From contig OX421963.1 in the NCBI GenBank assembly GCA_949128115.1, forward strand, positions 4,278,001 to 4,342,000: 64,000 bases of DNA. Direction: 5' to 3'. This document shows, one piece after another, positions 32,260-43,830 of the stretch. The stretch is from Anaspis maculata (lineage: Eukaryota > Arthropoda > Insecta > Coleoptera > Scraptiidae). Made by a program: the position numbers and the translations under genes. Under the pieces are notes generated by a model that was given only the letters and a program-made list of their open reading frames with translations, was not told the DNA's origin and ran no database searches. Position 1 is the first letter of the stretch; each line of letters opens with the position of its first letter.

Positions 32260-35200
32260 ACTATCTCAATGTTTCGACTTTAAATTTTTCAGACATAAAA
32301 AACTTCGACTTTTATCTCGATATTCCGACTACAAAAAATTCGGGATTCAGACTTTCAAACACGAGAAACGGCGACTTCTATCAGGAAAAGTTTGGACTTC
32401 CATTTAGACTTCCGACTTGAACCACGAGTTTTGACTGAAACAAGGAAACTTTGATTTTACCTCAAAATCTCGACTTTAAACGCGAAAAGCTTTGTTGTAT
32501 GTCTCGAAATTCCAACTTCCAACACGAGAGACTCTCTTTTGAGAACACGAAACGCTACAACTTTAAACAAGAAAAGCTTCGATTTTTATGTCGACGTTTT
32601 GACTTCAACCGCGAAATTTCTACTTTAAACACGGGAAGAACTTTGACTTCCATATTGACATGTCGAATTCAAACACAAAATGCAGACAAAAGCTTCGATT
32701 TTTATCTTGAAATCTTGATTTCAACCTCGAAATTTCGACTCCAACAAGACACTTTTCACTTCAACACGACAAGTTTGACGTTGAATACAAAAAATTCTCG
32801 ACTCTTATCTCAACATTTTGATTTTCAACAAGACTTTTATCCCGAAATTGTGACTTGGAGAATGTGAAATTCAGACTTGTAACACGACGAACTGCACTTT
32901 GATCGGAAAAAACCTTCGATTTCATTCTCGATATTCCACCTCAACCCCGAAATTGTGACTTCAAATTTTAAAAACTGCGACTTCAAACAAGAAAAACTTT
33001 TATCTTGACATTGATACTTTAACTACTTTGGACTAGACACGAAACCTTCGACTTCATCTCAAAATGTCAACATCAATTGCACAAAACTTCGACTTTGAAC
33101 ACGGAAAACTTTGACTATGTCGAGTTTGAAGATGAGAGACTTCAGCTTCAAATACGAAATTCAGACTTCAAGCACAAAAACTGCAACTTCGATCAAGAAA
33201 GTCTTTGACGACATTCTAGCTTATATCATGAGTGATCTTCAAATTTTGACTTCAAACGCAAGAATATCCGACATTTCCCCTGGAATTTCAACAAGAGAAG
33301 CTTCAATATTTCCTCGACAATTCAACTTCAACAACAATTTTCCGACTTTAAACATAAAGAGTTTTGACCCTCGTACCGATGTCGACCTTAAGCACATGAA
33401 ACTGCGACTTCAAAGACAAAAAACTCCGGCTTCAAATACGTGAATGAAAGTCGATTATCTCGAGATTTCGACTTTCAACACAAATAACTTCGACTTTAAA
33501 AAAACGAAATCCAGACTTCAAACATCGAAGACTGTGACTTCAAACAAGAAACGCTTCGATTCTTATCTTGACATTCTGACTGAGGCCATGATATTCCGTC
33601 TTTGACAAAAACATTGGCCTTCAGTTCACTATTCAGACTTAAGGCGCAATAATCCACGGCTTTCATCCAGATCATGACTTGGATCAAGACTTTTATTCCG
33701 AAATTGTGACTTTCAACAAAACTTCAATCCCGAGATTGTGACATCAATTGTAAAATTCAGACTTCAAACACGAAAAACCGCAACTTGAAGCAATAAAAAA
33801 TACGACTTTTTTTCGACATCTCACTTAAACAACGAAGGTCGACTTCAGACATGAAAAACTGCCATTTCAAACTAGAAAAACTCAAATCTCGTCATTCTGA
33901 TTTCAACAACCTACAAATCTTGACCAAACTTTGAATTAATTCCAAAATGTCGACTTCAAACGCACAAAGCTTTGACTTTTATCTCGAAATTGAGATTTCA
34001 AACACTGGAAACTTCAGCTTCCAGCACGAAATTTCAACTTAAAGCACGAGAACTGCGACTCCAAACAAGAAAAGCTTCGACTTTTATCCAGGCATTTGAA
34101 CTTGGACCATGACATTCCGACTTCAACATAAGAATTTTAAACTTTTGTCCAAAATTAAGGGTTCCAACGCAAAACTGTCTGCCTTTTATCCCGAGATTGT
34201 GACTTGAAGTGCAAAATCCAGACTTCAAACACGAAAAACTGCAATTTCACACAAGACAAATTTTGAGTTTTGATTCAATATTTCACTTTAATCACCAAGT
34301 GTCGACTTCACACACGAAAAACTGCAATTGAACAAAAGAAAAATTTCAATCTCCAGATTCTGGCTACAACTGCAAATTTCGACTAAACACGGAAACTTTG
34401 ACTTTATTTCAGAACGTCACGTTGGAACAAACAAAACTTAACCTTTTATTTCGAAATTCCGACTTTCACAACGAAAAACTTCGTCAATTATTTCGACATT
34501 ATAACTTGACCGTGAAATTTCAACTTCTGGACAAAAATCTATCTCTATATCTATATCTATATCTATATCTATCTCTATATCTATCTCTATATTGAGACTT
34601 CAAACACTGAAAACTTTGGCTTCCAACACGAAATTGGGACTTTAAGCACGAGGACTGCGACTTCAACAAGAAAAGCTTCGACTTTCATCTGGACATTTCA
34701 ACTTGAACCATACATTCCGACTTCAACATGAAAATCTAGAACTTCTGTTCAAAATATAGGGCTCTAACGCAAAACTTCCTGGCTTTTATCTCAAGATTGT
34801 GACTTTCGACAAGACTTATCTTGAGATTGTGACTTGAAATACAAAGTCCAGACTTCAAACACAAAAAACTGCAATTTTACACAAGAAATATTTCGATTTC
34901 CAATTCGACATTTCACTTCAACCACGAAGTGTCGTTTTCAAACACGAAACACTGCCACTGAAATAAAGGAAAATTTCAATCTCCAGATTCTGGTTCCAAC
35001 TGCAAATTTCGACTAGACACGGAAACTCTGACCTAATTTCAGAACGTCGCATTGGAACGCACAAAATTCAGTTCTTTATCTCGAAATTCCGACTTTTACA
35101 ACGAAAAACTTTGTCAATTATTTCGACATTATAACTTGACCGTGAAATTTCAACTTCTGGACAAAAATGTCGACATTCATTTCAAAATTATATTTTTACA

Positions 35201-35440
35201 CGCAAAAAGATCCGACTATTGACTATCTTGAAATTTTGACTTTGAACAAGAAAAGATTCGATTTTTATATAATCGATATAAAGCTTTCAAACACGGAAAA
35301 CTTTGGGTTTAAATACGAAATTCAGACTTCAAACACGATAAGTGCAACTTTGAACAAGAAAACACTTCGACTTTCATCTCGACATTTTGACTTGAACCAC
35401 GGAATCTCGACTGAAACACGAGAATTCGACTTTGAACTAG
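32260..35440 (-). repeat. Degenerate minisatellite 'GAAGTCGAAATTTC' type, minus orientation
   Basis: Reverse complement of the 24255-28350 array. Collinear inverted segments can be matched: 26323-26505 with 34834-35016 (the same 60-residue frame on opposite strands), 26660-26860 with 33915-34075, and the CCGG junction 25856 with 35440. Within this array a block is duplicated about 600 bp apart (33980-34250 and 34590-34850). Confidence 0.85.
34537..34592 (+). repeat. (ATCTAT)n microsatellite
   Basis: About nine units of ATCTAT/ATCTCT inserted in the minisatellite, within one of the two ~600-bp duplicate blocks. Confidence 0.9.
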
Positions 35441-35785
35441 TGCTGGCGAAAGCCGGAAAAAAATGTAAACCGGTGTACAGGTTTGTCATAATACCGGTTT
35501 CGGTGAAACCGGCTCCAAAAACCGGTATTAAGAGCCGGTTTCGAAAACCGACATTGATAGTTGGCTCCGGCAACCGGCATTAGAAGCCGACTCCGGAAAA
35601 ATCGGTGTTGAAATCCGCTTCAAAACCCGGTGTTGGAAACCGGTTTGTACAGCTCCAAATGCCGACTCTGAAAGCCGGCCTCGCAGACCGGCTTTGAGAG
35701 CCGGTTTTCAGCTATCATCTAAACCGCGGTTTCCAGAGCCGGTTTTTGAAGCCAGGCTTCCAAAATCGATCCGATTGCCACTACT
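35440..35785 (+). repeat. CCGG-rich module, longest copy
   Basis: Starts ACTAGTGCTGGCGAAAGCCG, then an A-rich step, 'gtaaaccggtgtacaggttt', then about 20 alternating CCGGTTTT / AAAACCGG / GCCGACTCCG blocks to 35785. Many blocks are mutually complementary, so the module can fold into many small hairpins. Confidence 0.75.
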
Positions 35786-36120
35786 ATCTTGAGTATAAAG
35801 CTATTATCACTTCGTCTCCGTTAATATTTTGTGTCAAAACAGCATCCAAACGAAAGTTTGAGCCGTCACATTCAATAGCTCACGAGATTTCGAAATTTGG
35901 ACTCCTGCTCCCTAAGAAAATAGTTATTTTGTAAAGGAATTCAAAGAGAAAAATGTTGTATGAACAGTCTATACCAGAAAAGTCCAATAAATCGGTCGAC
36001 ATCGGAATAGTTTTCGGGTCCTGATTCACTATTGGGGATACCTTTTCCGGATATGTCCGTGGACTGTTTCTATCGACAACAAAACAAAAGTATTTCAACG
36101 ATTGTTTGAAAAACTCACAG
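35786..36120. other. Unique sequence next to the Gypsy remnant
   Basis: No gene or repeat recognised. It may be eroded retroelement sequence, as the Gypsy RT fragment starts at 36121 on the minus strand. Confidence 0.35.
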
Positions 36121-36557
36121 TTATATCGGTATTATAAGACAGGTTTGCTTGTTTGTTGAAACGACTTTCAAGTTGACATGCTCTTGGAACTTTTCCGAAA
36201 CGACGATAATATCATCAAGATAGCAAAAAACGGATAGGTCATATACAGGTTCGAATACTGCATCCCTGAGGTGCTGCTGAATTGAAGCTAAATTACGAAG
36301 ACCGGAAGGCATGACCCGAAATTGAAACATATTCCTGGAACATACTGAAACCTCATTAATTGAAGTGAAAAACCAGTCTTTTCTCTTGAAGAAACTTCAA
36401 GAGGACCTTGCCAGAACGCGTCACAGAGATCAATGGACGAAATAAACCTGGCATCGCTTAGAAGGCTGGGAATTCGGCCCATTCTTGGAAGTTGATATCT
36501 ATCAGGTTTGTCACAGAATCCGATTGTCAGAGTTAAGGTTTGTACATGACGCACCAC
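36121..36557 (-). pseudogene. Ty3/Gypsy reverse-transcriptase remnant, frameshifted
   Basis: Minus strand. The first frame (36557 to about 36330) carries 'DRYQLPRMGRIPSLLSDARFI', 'SIDLCDAFWQGPLE' and 'SSREKTGF'. A frameshift near 36330 leads into 'FQFRVMPSGLRNLASIQQHL' and 'FCYLDDIIVVSEKFQEHV'. The order and the intact YLDD box are those of Ty3/Gypsy RT. Neither LTRs, integrase nor gag is present. It lies on the opposite strand to the RNase H piece at 28.5 kb, so the two are either separate insertions or halves of one rearranged copy. Confidence 0.85.
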
Positions 36558-36564
36558 GAGGCTT

Positions 36565-36690
36565 CGTTTTGTTGTTTTGCGTTTTTCGGAGCCCTGATAA
36601 GCCCATTTTGTCTTATTTTGAGCTTTGGAGCTCCAGTGAGTCCTTTTGGGTCCCCTTGTGCTGCTCAGAGCCCTGCTGACCTTTTTTTAA
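36565..36690 (+). repeat. Short patch of the 'GGAGCCCTGATGAGCCC' minisatellite
   Basis: 'tttcggagccctgataagcc', 'tttggagctccagtgagtcc' and 'tcagagccctgctgaccttt' match the 11.8-13.8 kb family. It sits between the Gypsy remnant and a short patch of the other minisatellite. Confidence 0.75.
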
Positions 36691-36694
36691 AGGC

Positions 36695-37070
36695 AATTTC
36701 AACTTAATTGCAGAATATCGACTCGAGAGGCACAGAGCTTCGACTTTTATCTGGACATTTTGACTTAAACCATGAAATTTCGATTCAAACACGAAAATTT
36801 TACTGTGAACTAGTGCTGGACAAATCCGGGAAAAATGAAAACTGGTGTACAGGTTTGTCGGATACCGGTTTCGGTAGAACCGGTATCAAATACCGACTCT
36901 GTAAACCGGTATTGAAAGCCGGCTTCGGAAACCGGCTCCACATAACGACTCCGAAAGCCGGCTCAGAAAACCAGCTTCGATGGTCGGTTCTGAGAGCCGG
37001 TTTCCAGCTATCATTAAAACCGCTGTTTCCGGAGTCGGTTTTTGGAGCCAGGATTCCTGAAGACTGATTT
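36695..37070 (+). repeat. Short 'AAGTCG' patch followed by a CCGG-rich module
   Basis: 36710-36805 is an inverted patch of the 'GAAGTCGAAATTTC' family. From 36808 it passes into ACTAGTGCTGGACAAATCCG and the usual CCGG blocks to about 37060. The order (minisatellite, TTGAACTAGTGC-like junction, CCGG module) repeats that at 35440. Confidence 0.7.
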
Positions 37071-37074
37071 CGAA

Positions 37075-37560
37075 TTTTCAGAGATTCTTGAATTTCTCTA
37101 CGGAGTTTGTGAGGATTTCTGGAAATTCGTAACTACAAGATTTCTAGGAATTTCCAAAAGATTTTTTGGGGTCGCTAGATATTTCTAAGAAATCCTGAAA
37201 ATGTGAAGGGATGATGTCCGAGGACTTTTGTGAGAATTTTTAGGGATTTTGGAAAATTTCCACGGGATCCAGGAAATCCGTAGAGGATTTCTGAAAATGC
37301 TCTGACACCTTTTATGAATATCTGGAGTTTTCTACGGGATTCCCAAGGGTTCACAAGAAATTTGTAGATAGGTATTTCTGAACATTTTCAAGGATTCCCA
37401 AAAGTTTCTGTAGATTTCTGCCGAATATCTGGTAATTTTTGCATCTTTGTATGAGATTTCTAGAACTTTGGAAAATTACAGAAATTTTGAAAATTTATAG
37501 GGATTTTGAAAGATTTCTGTGAGACTTCTGAGGATTCTTATGAGAGTTTCTGATCTTGAT
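37075..37560. repeat. Degenerate 'GGATTTCTGGAAATTC' low-complexity tandem
   Basis: Repeated words such as 'gatttctagaa', 'ggatttct', 'ggaaattc' and 'gagatttct' at 15-30 bp spacing, without a sharp unit. Likely an eroded minisatellite. Confidence 0.55.
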
Positions 37561-39790
37561 CCATCCATATATCCGACGCTATGAGCTTTCGAGACCAGAA
37601 TATAATATCACTGTTGGCAAATAATAGCATGCTGATAGTGGCAGTTTTTTGTGTCAGAAATAATTTCAGATTCAAATGACTATTTTGATTGGCGTTGGAA
37701 GTTCCGCTGGTAATTTAGCAGAAGCATCACTTAACTATTTTTATAAGCTGTAGACTTGCGAGTTGACTGGAATTTTAAGTGAAATTTCAGATTTTCATGG
37801 ACTACACGACACGTAGTTTCACATCGCTATGCTTTACTCTCATGCTATATCTATCCGAATGAGTTCTATTGTGTCGAGTGATTTCTGATCCGGTTTATCC
37901 TTCAGCGCGCGTCATTCGACTGGACGTGGCCCTCTCCTGAATCGACTTCCATCACTTTGACAAGCCAAATATTCTTTAACAACACGATTCTGGGTCCAGT
38001 CCCATATGTTTTCCAATTTGTTAATTTTGTACCCAAAAATTGAGTTTTTAAACAATCGAAACAATTTTTTTCCATACTTGATATAGCGAATGGGGTGTTG
38101 TTTCCGACTAAATCGAAGCTCAGCAACACGTTTTCAATTTCCATTCTCACATATCACTGGAAGTTAGTGCAGGACCGCCAATAATTTGATCGAAAATCGC
38201 TATTTCAATGCCATAGCTTGCATTATCCGTCTCATTACTTTGTCTTCCTTCGCTTTGGTTTTGGGGTCCAAGTTTTGTTGTTCCCAATTCATATAAGACG
38301 TGGAGTAGAAATCCAGCCAGAAAGGCATACGCCTGTCCGCAAACCACGGCACATGGGGGAGTACTTCACCGATCATGAAGGGGCATTATTTCAGTTGGTT
38401 TCCTGGGTGTCCGCAGATTAGTGTATGCGCCATGTGCAGCGCGTGTTTGCAATGCCCACGGTGGCCTGTTTGCGGCCGGCCCGAACCGACGGATCCCAAT
38501 CAAGAATGACCTTTCGCACACCTTGCCCTCACCCCCCCCCCCAATGCCTCCCACCCGAACCCTGTCCACTCGACAAAGCCAGAGCGAACACACACACACA
38601 CAACACCGGATCCAACGTGTTACATTTACGTACACGATTGTGCTTCGCACACACACACGCTTTATTGCTTCATTTGTCCAATTGTTTCAGCGACGCTTCG
38701 CCTGTTACGTGAGTTAATTACAAGACCCGATCGGGAGTAAAAACGCAATAGAGGGGCCCCGGACCTCCTAAACAGTTGACGCAAAACACAAAACAATAAT
38801 AAAGCGACGCGCTTCGGTTCGCTCTGATTGCCGAAAAAGAGCGAATCATTCGGGTACGCGTTGTGTAAACAAGTGAAGTTATCAAGCAGTCGAGTTTTTG
38901 CAAAACAAAAACAAAAAAATCCTCCAGAGGGACGCGTCAATGGCTGCTCCCTGCGCAAATTACGGGTTTTGTTTTTGTCGTCGTGCCGGAGCTGAAAAAT
39001 CCGGGCCAAGGTTCCGCGGGAGAGGGTCTTCGCCTGTTGAAATTTGGGCATTATCCCCTTGTCTGTCGTAATTTCGGCCTGGGAAAGCTCTCTCTAGCCG
39101 GCTTACGGCCTGGCGCGCGCGTCTATACGGCGGATCCCGGTTTAAAGACGAAATCGCCCGTCGGGAACCGGCGAGGAAACTTAAATTATTATCTAGTTCC
39201 ATGAATCTGACGGGTATTCGATATCGGACGGATAAGCTGCGTTTATTAGATCACGTCCAGAGATAAATTCCAATAATATTTCATGAAAGTATTGCGCTGC
39301 CGGTATACTGGCGCCCGTATAGCTCTTCTGGTAACTTTTTTCATCGGCGTGCCCGGGCGCGAAATAGAAAAGAAGCAGATAAGCTGTACTGCTTTAATTG
39401 GATTAGTGCTCTGGAGAGGATATTACATCACATCGGAAGATGGATGGATGGGAATGTTATTCATTTATATCAGGCATTCGGCTTTTTAATGCAATGCAAA
39501 ATGAATAAGAGCGGCATCAGCAGCTTAGTCAATGATACCTAGCAGAGTGCACAAACTCTATTGGCACAAAAATATTTTTTGGAGTTTGGACTCAAATTTT
39601 ATTTTTTGATGAAAAAAAAAACACCGTTGGAAACGTGCTGCATGACCTCGAGTTAGTCGGAAACGAGCCCTCACTTGATGCCACTCGACAAGCTTCTCAG
39701 CGATGCCATTTTGCTTCCAGCATGTCATTTCAAAAAATGAAAATTTCTACGTATTTTTTTTTTTCATTAAGTAGAAATTGCGAGTTCACA
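37561..39790. other. Unique DNA island with short CA, C and T runs
   Basis: Contains poly-C (38521-38533), CA microsatellites (38588-38604, 38650-38664) and a GC-rich segment (38970-39180) with CCGG/GGCC blocks. Frames up to 129 residues overlap on both strands; none shows a domain or splice structure. No gene is called. Confidence 0.4.
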
Positions 39791-39794
39791 AATG

Positions 39795-40165
39795 TTGTTC
39801 CTGTGCTACTGCTTCGAATTATGGGTGATTCTAAAACCTCAAGAGTCTCTTCTGAAGTTTTTTGTGATTGAGCAATTCAGAAAAAACGAGACACATTGCT
39901 CCACATCATAGTTGTGTCTGAAGTTCGATGATCAGAGTGATGAAGAGGATTCCGCTTCAGGCCGTCCAAAGGGCGGTGGCAAAAGTGGACTGAAGAAGCT
40001 GGGCTGGGCTTCGGAAATATACGGCAGATTGTGAACCGAGTCAATGTGCTTCTGTGGATGAGACCATGTAGGACCTGAAACAGCAGGTTGATGCTGCGGA
40101 ATAGTACATTGGCGCTATCACGAATCAGCTGTTTCGATCTCTTGGTATAAAGTTGAGCTAGACAA
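39795..40165. repeat. Dispersed decayed repeat family, copy 1
   Basis: The block 'tgcttcgaattatgggtgat...gagcaattcag...cacattgctcc...ccgtccaaagggcggtggca...ctgggcttcggaaatata...agtacattggcgctatcac...cttggtataa' recurs at 45665-46085, 46080-46400, 43680-43830, 48940-49060 and 52010-52215 with 80-95% similarity by eye. I recognise no domain. The next fold-back is inserted near its end. Confidence 0.7.
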
Positions 40166-40191
40166 AAGCCTAAAACGATCTTAAAACTAGC

Positions 40192-41656
40192 TTAAAACGA
40201 TCTGTGTGGCTTAGGTTTTGACATACTAACTTCCCCCCTTTCGGAAATGTTGGCGTCATGACGCCATCATCAACAAGAAGTGCACCAGGGTAATTTTTGC
40301 CGGATACCTTGATTTTGGGCCAACTGACAGCAAAAGATGTGGGAAGTCATTCTGAAACCAATGAAATTCCCTACAGAAAAGTTCTTAAATTAACTCTCTG
40401 CAACCTATGGTCTTTGAGATAGAGCTTCTGGAAGCGAGAGGCACTGTCTTTAAAGCTCCATGGTCACTTGACTCGAAAAACTAAAATGTCGATGTGACAG
40501 AAAAATTTCAAGATGGGATTTCTCGAGAATCCTTTATGTTATAGTTGCGATGATGGTCTCAAACTCTCCCTCTTGAACCGTTAATTACGAATATAGAAAA
40601 ATCGGGAACGTCACACTATACATATACAGGGTGTACTGAGGGAATCAAATCATATCAGAGAAATTTTATATATTTCTTCAATTTAGCCTATATGCGACAC
40701 TCTAAGCACCTATCACGAGTCCAATATCAATATAGATTTGCTCTGTGAGCTTCACTTAATACACTGAAGAAGTAATCAGGTCACAGCTTCACTGTAAAAT
40801 ATTTTGAAGGCCCTCTGAAATCATCAAAATTTTCAAAATTCACAGTGCCAAGAAATGTATATAACAGTATATCATATACCAAGGGACCAAAGTGAATTTT
40901 CAATTTGGGGATTTGGACCCAAAGGGCCCTCAAGCAACAAACTCCACTCAAGGAATCAAAAGTTTACTTGATTCCTTGGTATATAATAAACTGTAACATA
41001 CATTTCTTGCTACTGTAAATTTTGATGATTTCAGAGGGCCTTCAAAACATTTAACAGGAAAGCTGTGAGCTGACCACATCTCAAGTGTATCAAGTGAAGC
41101 TTACAGAGCAATGCATTTAGATATTGGACTCGTGATAAGTGCTTAGAGTTTCGCATAGGCTAAATCAAAGAAATATGTCAAATTTCTCTGATCTATTTGA
41201 TTTCCTTAGTACACCCTGTATATGTACAATGTGACGTTTTTGACTTTTCAATATTCGTAATCTACGGTTCAAGAGAAAGAGTTTAATGAGACCATCACCG
41301 CAACTATAGCATAGATGATTCTCGAGTAATCTCATTTTGATTTTTTTTTTGTCACATCGACATTTTAGTTTTTTGAGTCAAGTGGCCATGGAGCTTTCAC
41401 GACAATGACTCTGGCTTCCAGAAGCTATATCTTGAAGATCATAGGTCGCAGGGAGTTGATTTAGAAACCAAACTGTAGGGAATTTCATAGGCTTTAAAAT
41501 GATTGCTCATATTTTTTGCTGTCAGATGACCCAAAATTAAGATATTTGGCAAAATCCAGGCTGGTGCACTTCTTGTTGATGATGGCGACATGACGCCGAC
41601 ATTTCAGAAAAGGGGGAAACTGGTATGTCAAAACCTAAGCTACACAGATCATTTTA
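40192..41656. mobile_element. 1.47-kb near-complete palindrome (fold-back)
   Basis: Left arm 40192-40886 and right arm about 40965-41656 are inverted copies with a loop of only ~80 nt. Ends are 'TTAAAACGATCTGTGTGGCT' and its inverse. Both arms contain an internal CATATACAGGGTGTACTGAG at the same distance, so a CAGGGTGT-type fold-back may be nested at the centre, or the element carries that motif. No coding potential. Confidence 0.85.
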
Positions 41657-41661
41657 ACCTA

Positions 41662-43631
41662 AACTGCTCAACAATGAAAGTGTTACAAAGCAAAAATTCA
41701 CCCAATTTTGAACCGCTGTAACTTTAGATTGGCACAAACGATTCTGATTCTGTTTCAAGTACTGAAGAGCCCAATTTTTTGGCCATCTTTCTTGTCAATA
41801 TGGAATCCATAGAGCCCCTTATGAAACTTTTACAGGGTGATGAACAGAGAAGTGCAAAATTGATGAAAGTTCAACATACCCCCGTCTTCGTTGGAATTTT
41901 TTTTCGGGAGTATCAACACCAAATTTATGAAGAATGATGTGTTCCCGCGAAATGGTTTTCGAATTTTCGGGATTCCAGTCGAAACAGCCAAAATGTGATT
42001 TTTTATTGTGAATACTGTATATTATTCCTGTAGCAACGCAAAAACATTAGAACTGATAATATCAAGATGACGCCACTTGGTAGGCTTGTTCACTGAACAA
42101 TTCTGAGCAATTTGACTTACGACACGTTCCTTTTGTCCAGTGTAGGGGTGGAGAAAAGCCCAATTGGCAGCGTACTTTTTGGTACTATTCCTAAAATTCG
42201 AGTTTTTAGCATTGAAAAAAGGTTAATTTTTACTCTCTTTGGTCAACATGGGACTACGTCATTGGAATTTGATTAATCACATTTCCGCCATTTTGGAATT
42301 TTTTGCCTTTACCTCAAATTTCAAAACATAGGCATGTTTGGCATCATTTCTTGAAATGTTGGTCCCCTAAATGGAATTCCGTCAATAAGATCTGTCTATC
42401 TGTTTGTTTATCCGTCTATCTCTTTCCGAAAAAATATTTATAGAATTTTTAACCCCACCCCCCTTCTTCGTGGAATTCTCTCAGTGTCCAATTTGATATT
42501 CTTAACCTCTCAATTCTTTTCAATGCAGTCAACGTCATCCTGCATAGTATCGGAAAAGATAATTTTCAGTGAAAAAAATGTCACCCAAATTTTACCCTTT
42601 CGCTCCCCCCACCTCATCTCAAAAATCTACAATGGCTATACACACTTTGTGATACATCAAATTGAAGGAAATTAAATTCTCTCCATGAACAAAATTTTTT
42701 CAAATTTTTTAAAACCCCCATTTTCCTCACAAAACACCCCAAATATCTAAGTTATTTGGAGAGGGTTGGAAATTTCAAAAAAATTGTTTTCGGAAAGAGA
42801 ATTCAATTCCCTTCAATTTGATGTATCACAAAGTAGGTGGTGTTTCGTTAAATTTTGAAGCTGAGGTGGGGGAGAGCAAGAGGGTCAATTTGGGTAGCAC
42901 TTTTCCCATCGAAAATTGTTTTCTTCGATGTTTTCTATGATGACACTGACTGAATTGAAAACAATTAAGAGGTCCAGAATTGAAAATCAGACAGAGAATT
43001 TTTAGGGCGAAGGAAGGTGGGGTTCAAATTTGTAAATATTTTTTTCAGAAATAAAATTCAATTCTCTGCATCCTAATGCATCGCAAGGTAGGTCATGTCA
43101 TTTGAAATTTCAAAGTTGGGGTGAGTGGGGGCGAGGGGGCTTGAGATAGAAATTCGCCAATTGATGTTTTAGATGTCTCTTTTGATATAAAAATCAACCT
43201 GTTTTTGCTCGAAGAAATATTCACTAGGAATCGGGAGTTATTGCAGGTGGGTAGTTTTCAAATGATCACCCGGTGCAGTATTCACAATAAAAAATCACAT
43301 TTTGGCTGTTTCGACCGGTATCCCGAAAATTAGAAAACTGTTTCGAGGGAACACATCATTCTTCATAAAGTTGGTGTTGAAACTCCCAAACAAAATTTTT
43401 TGCGAAAACGGGGGTATGTTGAACTTTCCTCAATTTTGCACTGCTCTGTTCATCACCCTGTAGAACATTTATGAACAGCTCTATGCATTTCATATTGACA
43501 AGGAGGATGATCAAAAAATTGGGCTATTCAGTACCTGAAACAAAATGAGAATCATATGTGCCAATCAAAAGTTATAGCGGTTCAAAATTGGGTAAATTTT
43601 TGCTTTGTAACACTTTCATTGTTGAGCAGTT
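41662..43631. mobile_element. Fold-back 'AACTGCTCAACAATGAAAG', copy A, with nested inner element
   Basis: Terminal inverted repeats of about 340 bp begin AACTGCTCAACAATGAAAGT; TA lies on both sides. The inner borders of the two arms are 'gaatactg' and 'cagtattc', and between them sits an inner unit of about 1.26 kb (about 42022 to 43277) edged by CACCGGGTGATCATTTG (inverse orientation here). The inner unit has its own inverted repeats: 42488-42687 pairs with about 42800-43000, including 'tttgatgtatcacaaagtag'. The same composite, inverted, is at 46859-48832. Confidence 0.85.
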
Positions 43632-43679
43632 TAGTTTCCAGCCAGTAAACAATTATTTCCTTATTGTTTTCCCTGGCGC

Positions 43680-43830
43680 CTGGGCTATAGTACATTCGCG
43701 TTATCACTGATCAGTTGTTTTGATCTCTTGGTATATCGTTATGCTAGGCGAAATCTATTCACCTAAGTGTCGCTCGTGGTCCAAACTATGGTGATTTTGG
43801 AGCATTCAGATGAACATGTGCCTCAAATTT
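43680..43830. repeat. Dispersed decayed repeat family, partial copy
   Basis: 'tagtacattcgcgttatcac...gatcagttgttttgatctcttggtat...gtggtccaaactatggtgat...gcctcaaattt' corresponds to the end of the copy at 45930-46060. It directly abuts the 3' tail of the non-LTR element (43831). Confidence 0.7.

Noticed and set aside
31905..32420. 171-residue frame as a host gene
   Set aside because: Half of it lies in the inverted AAGTCG minisatellite; no domain and no start context.
38366..38717. Overlapping frames of 95-98 residues on both strands
   Set aside because: They depend on CA and poly-C runs and on base bias; no frame stands out as coding.
41662..43631. Long inverted repeats as viral or Maverick termini
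   Set aside because: No coding capacity between them and TA duplications fit fold-back transposons better.
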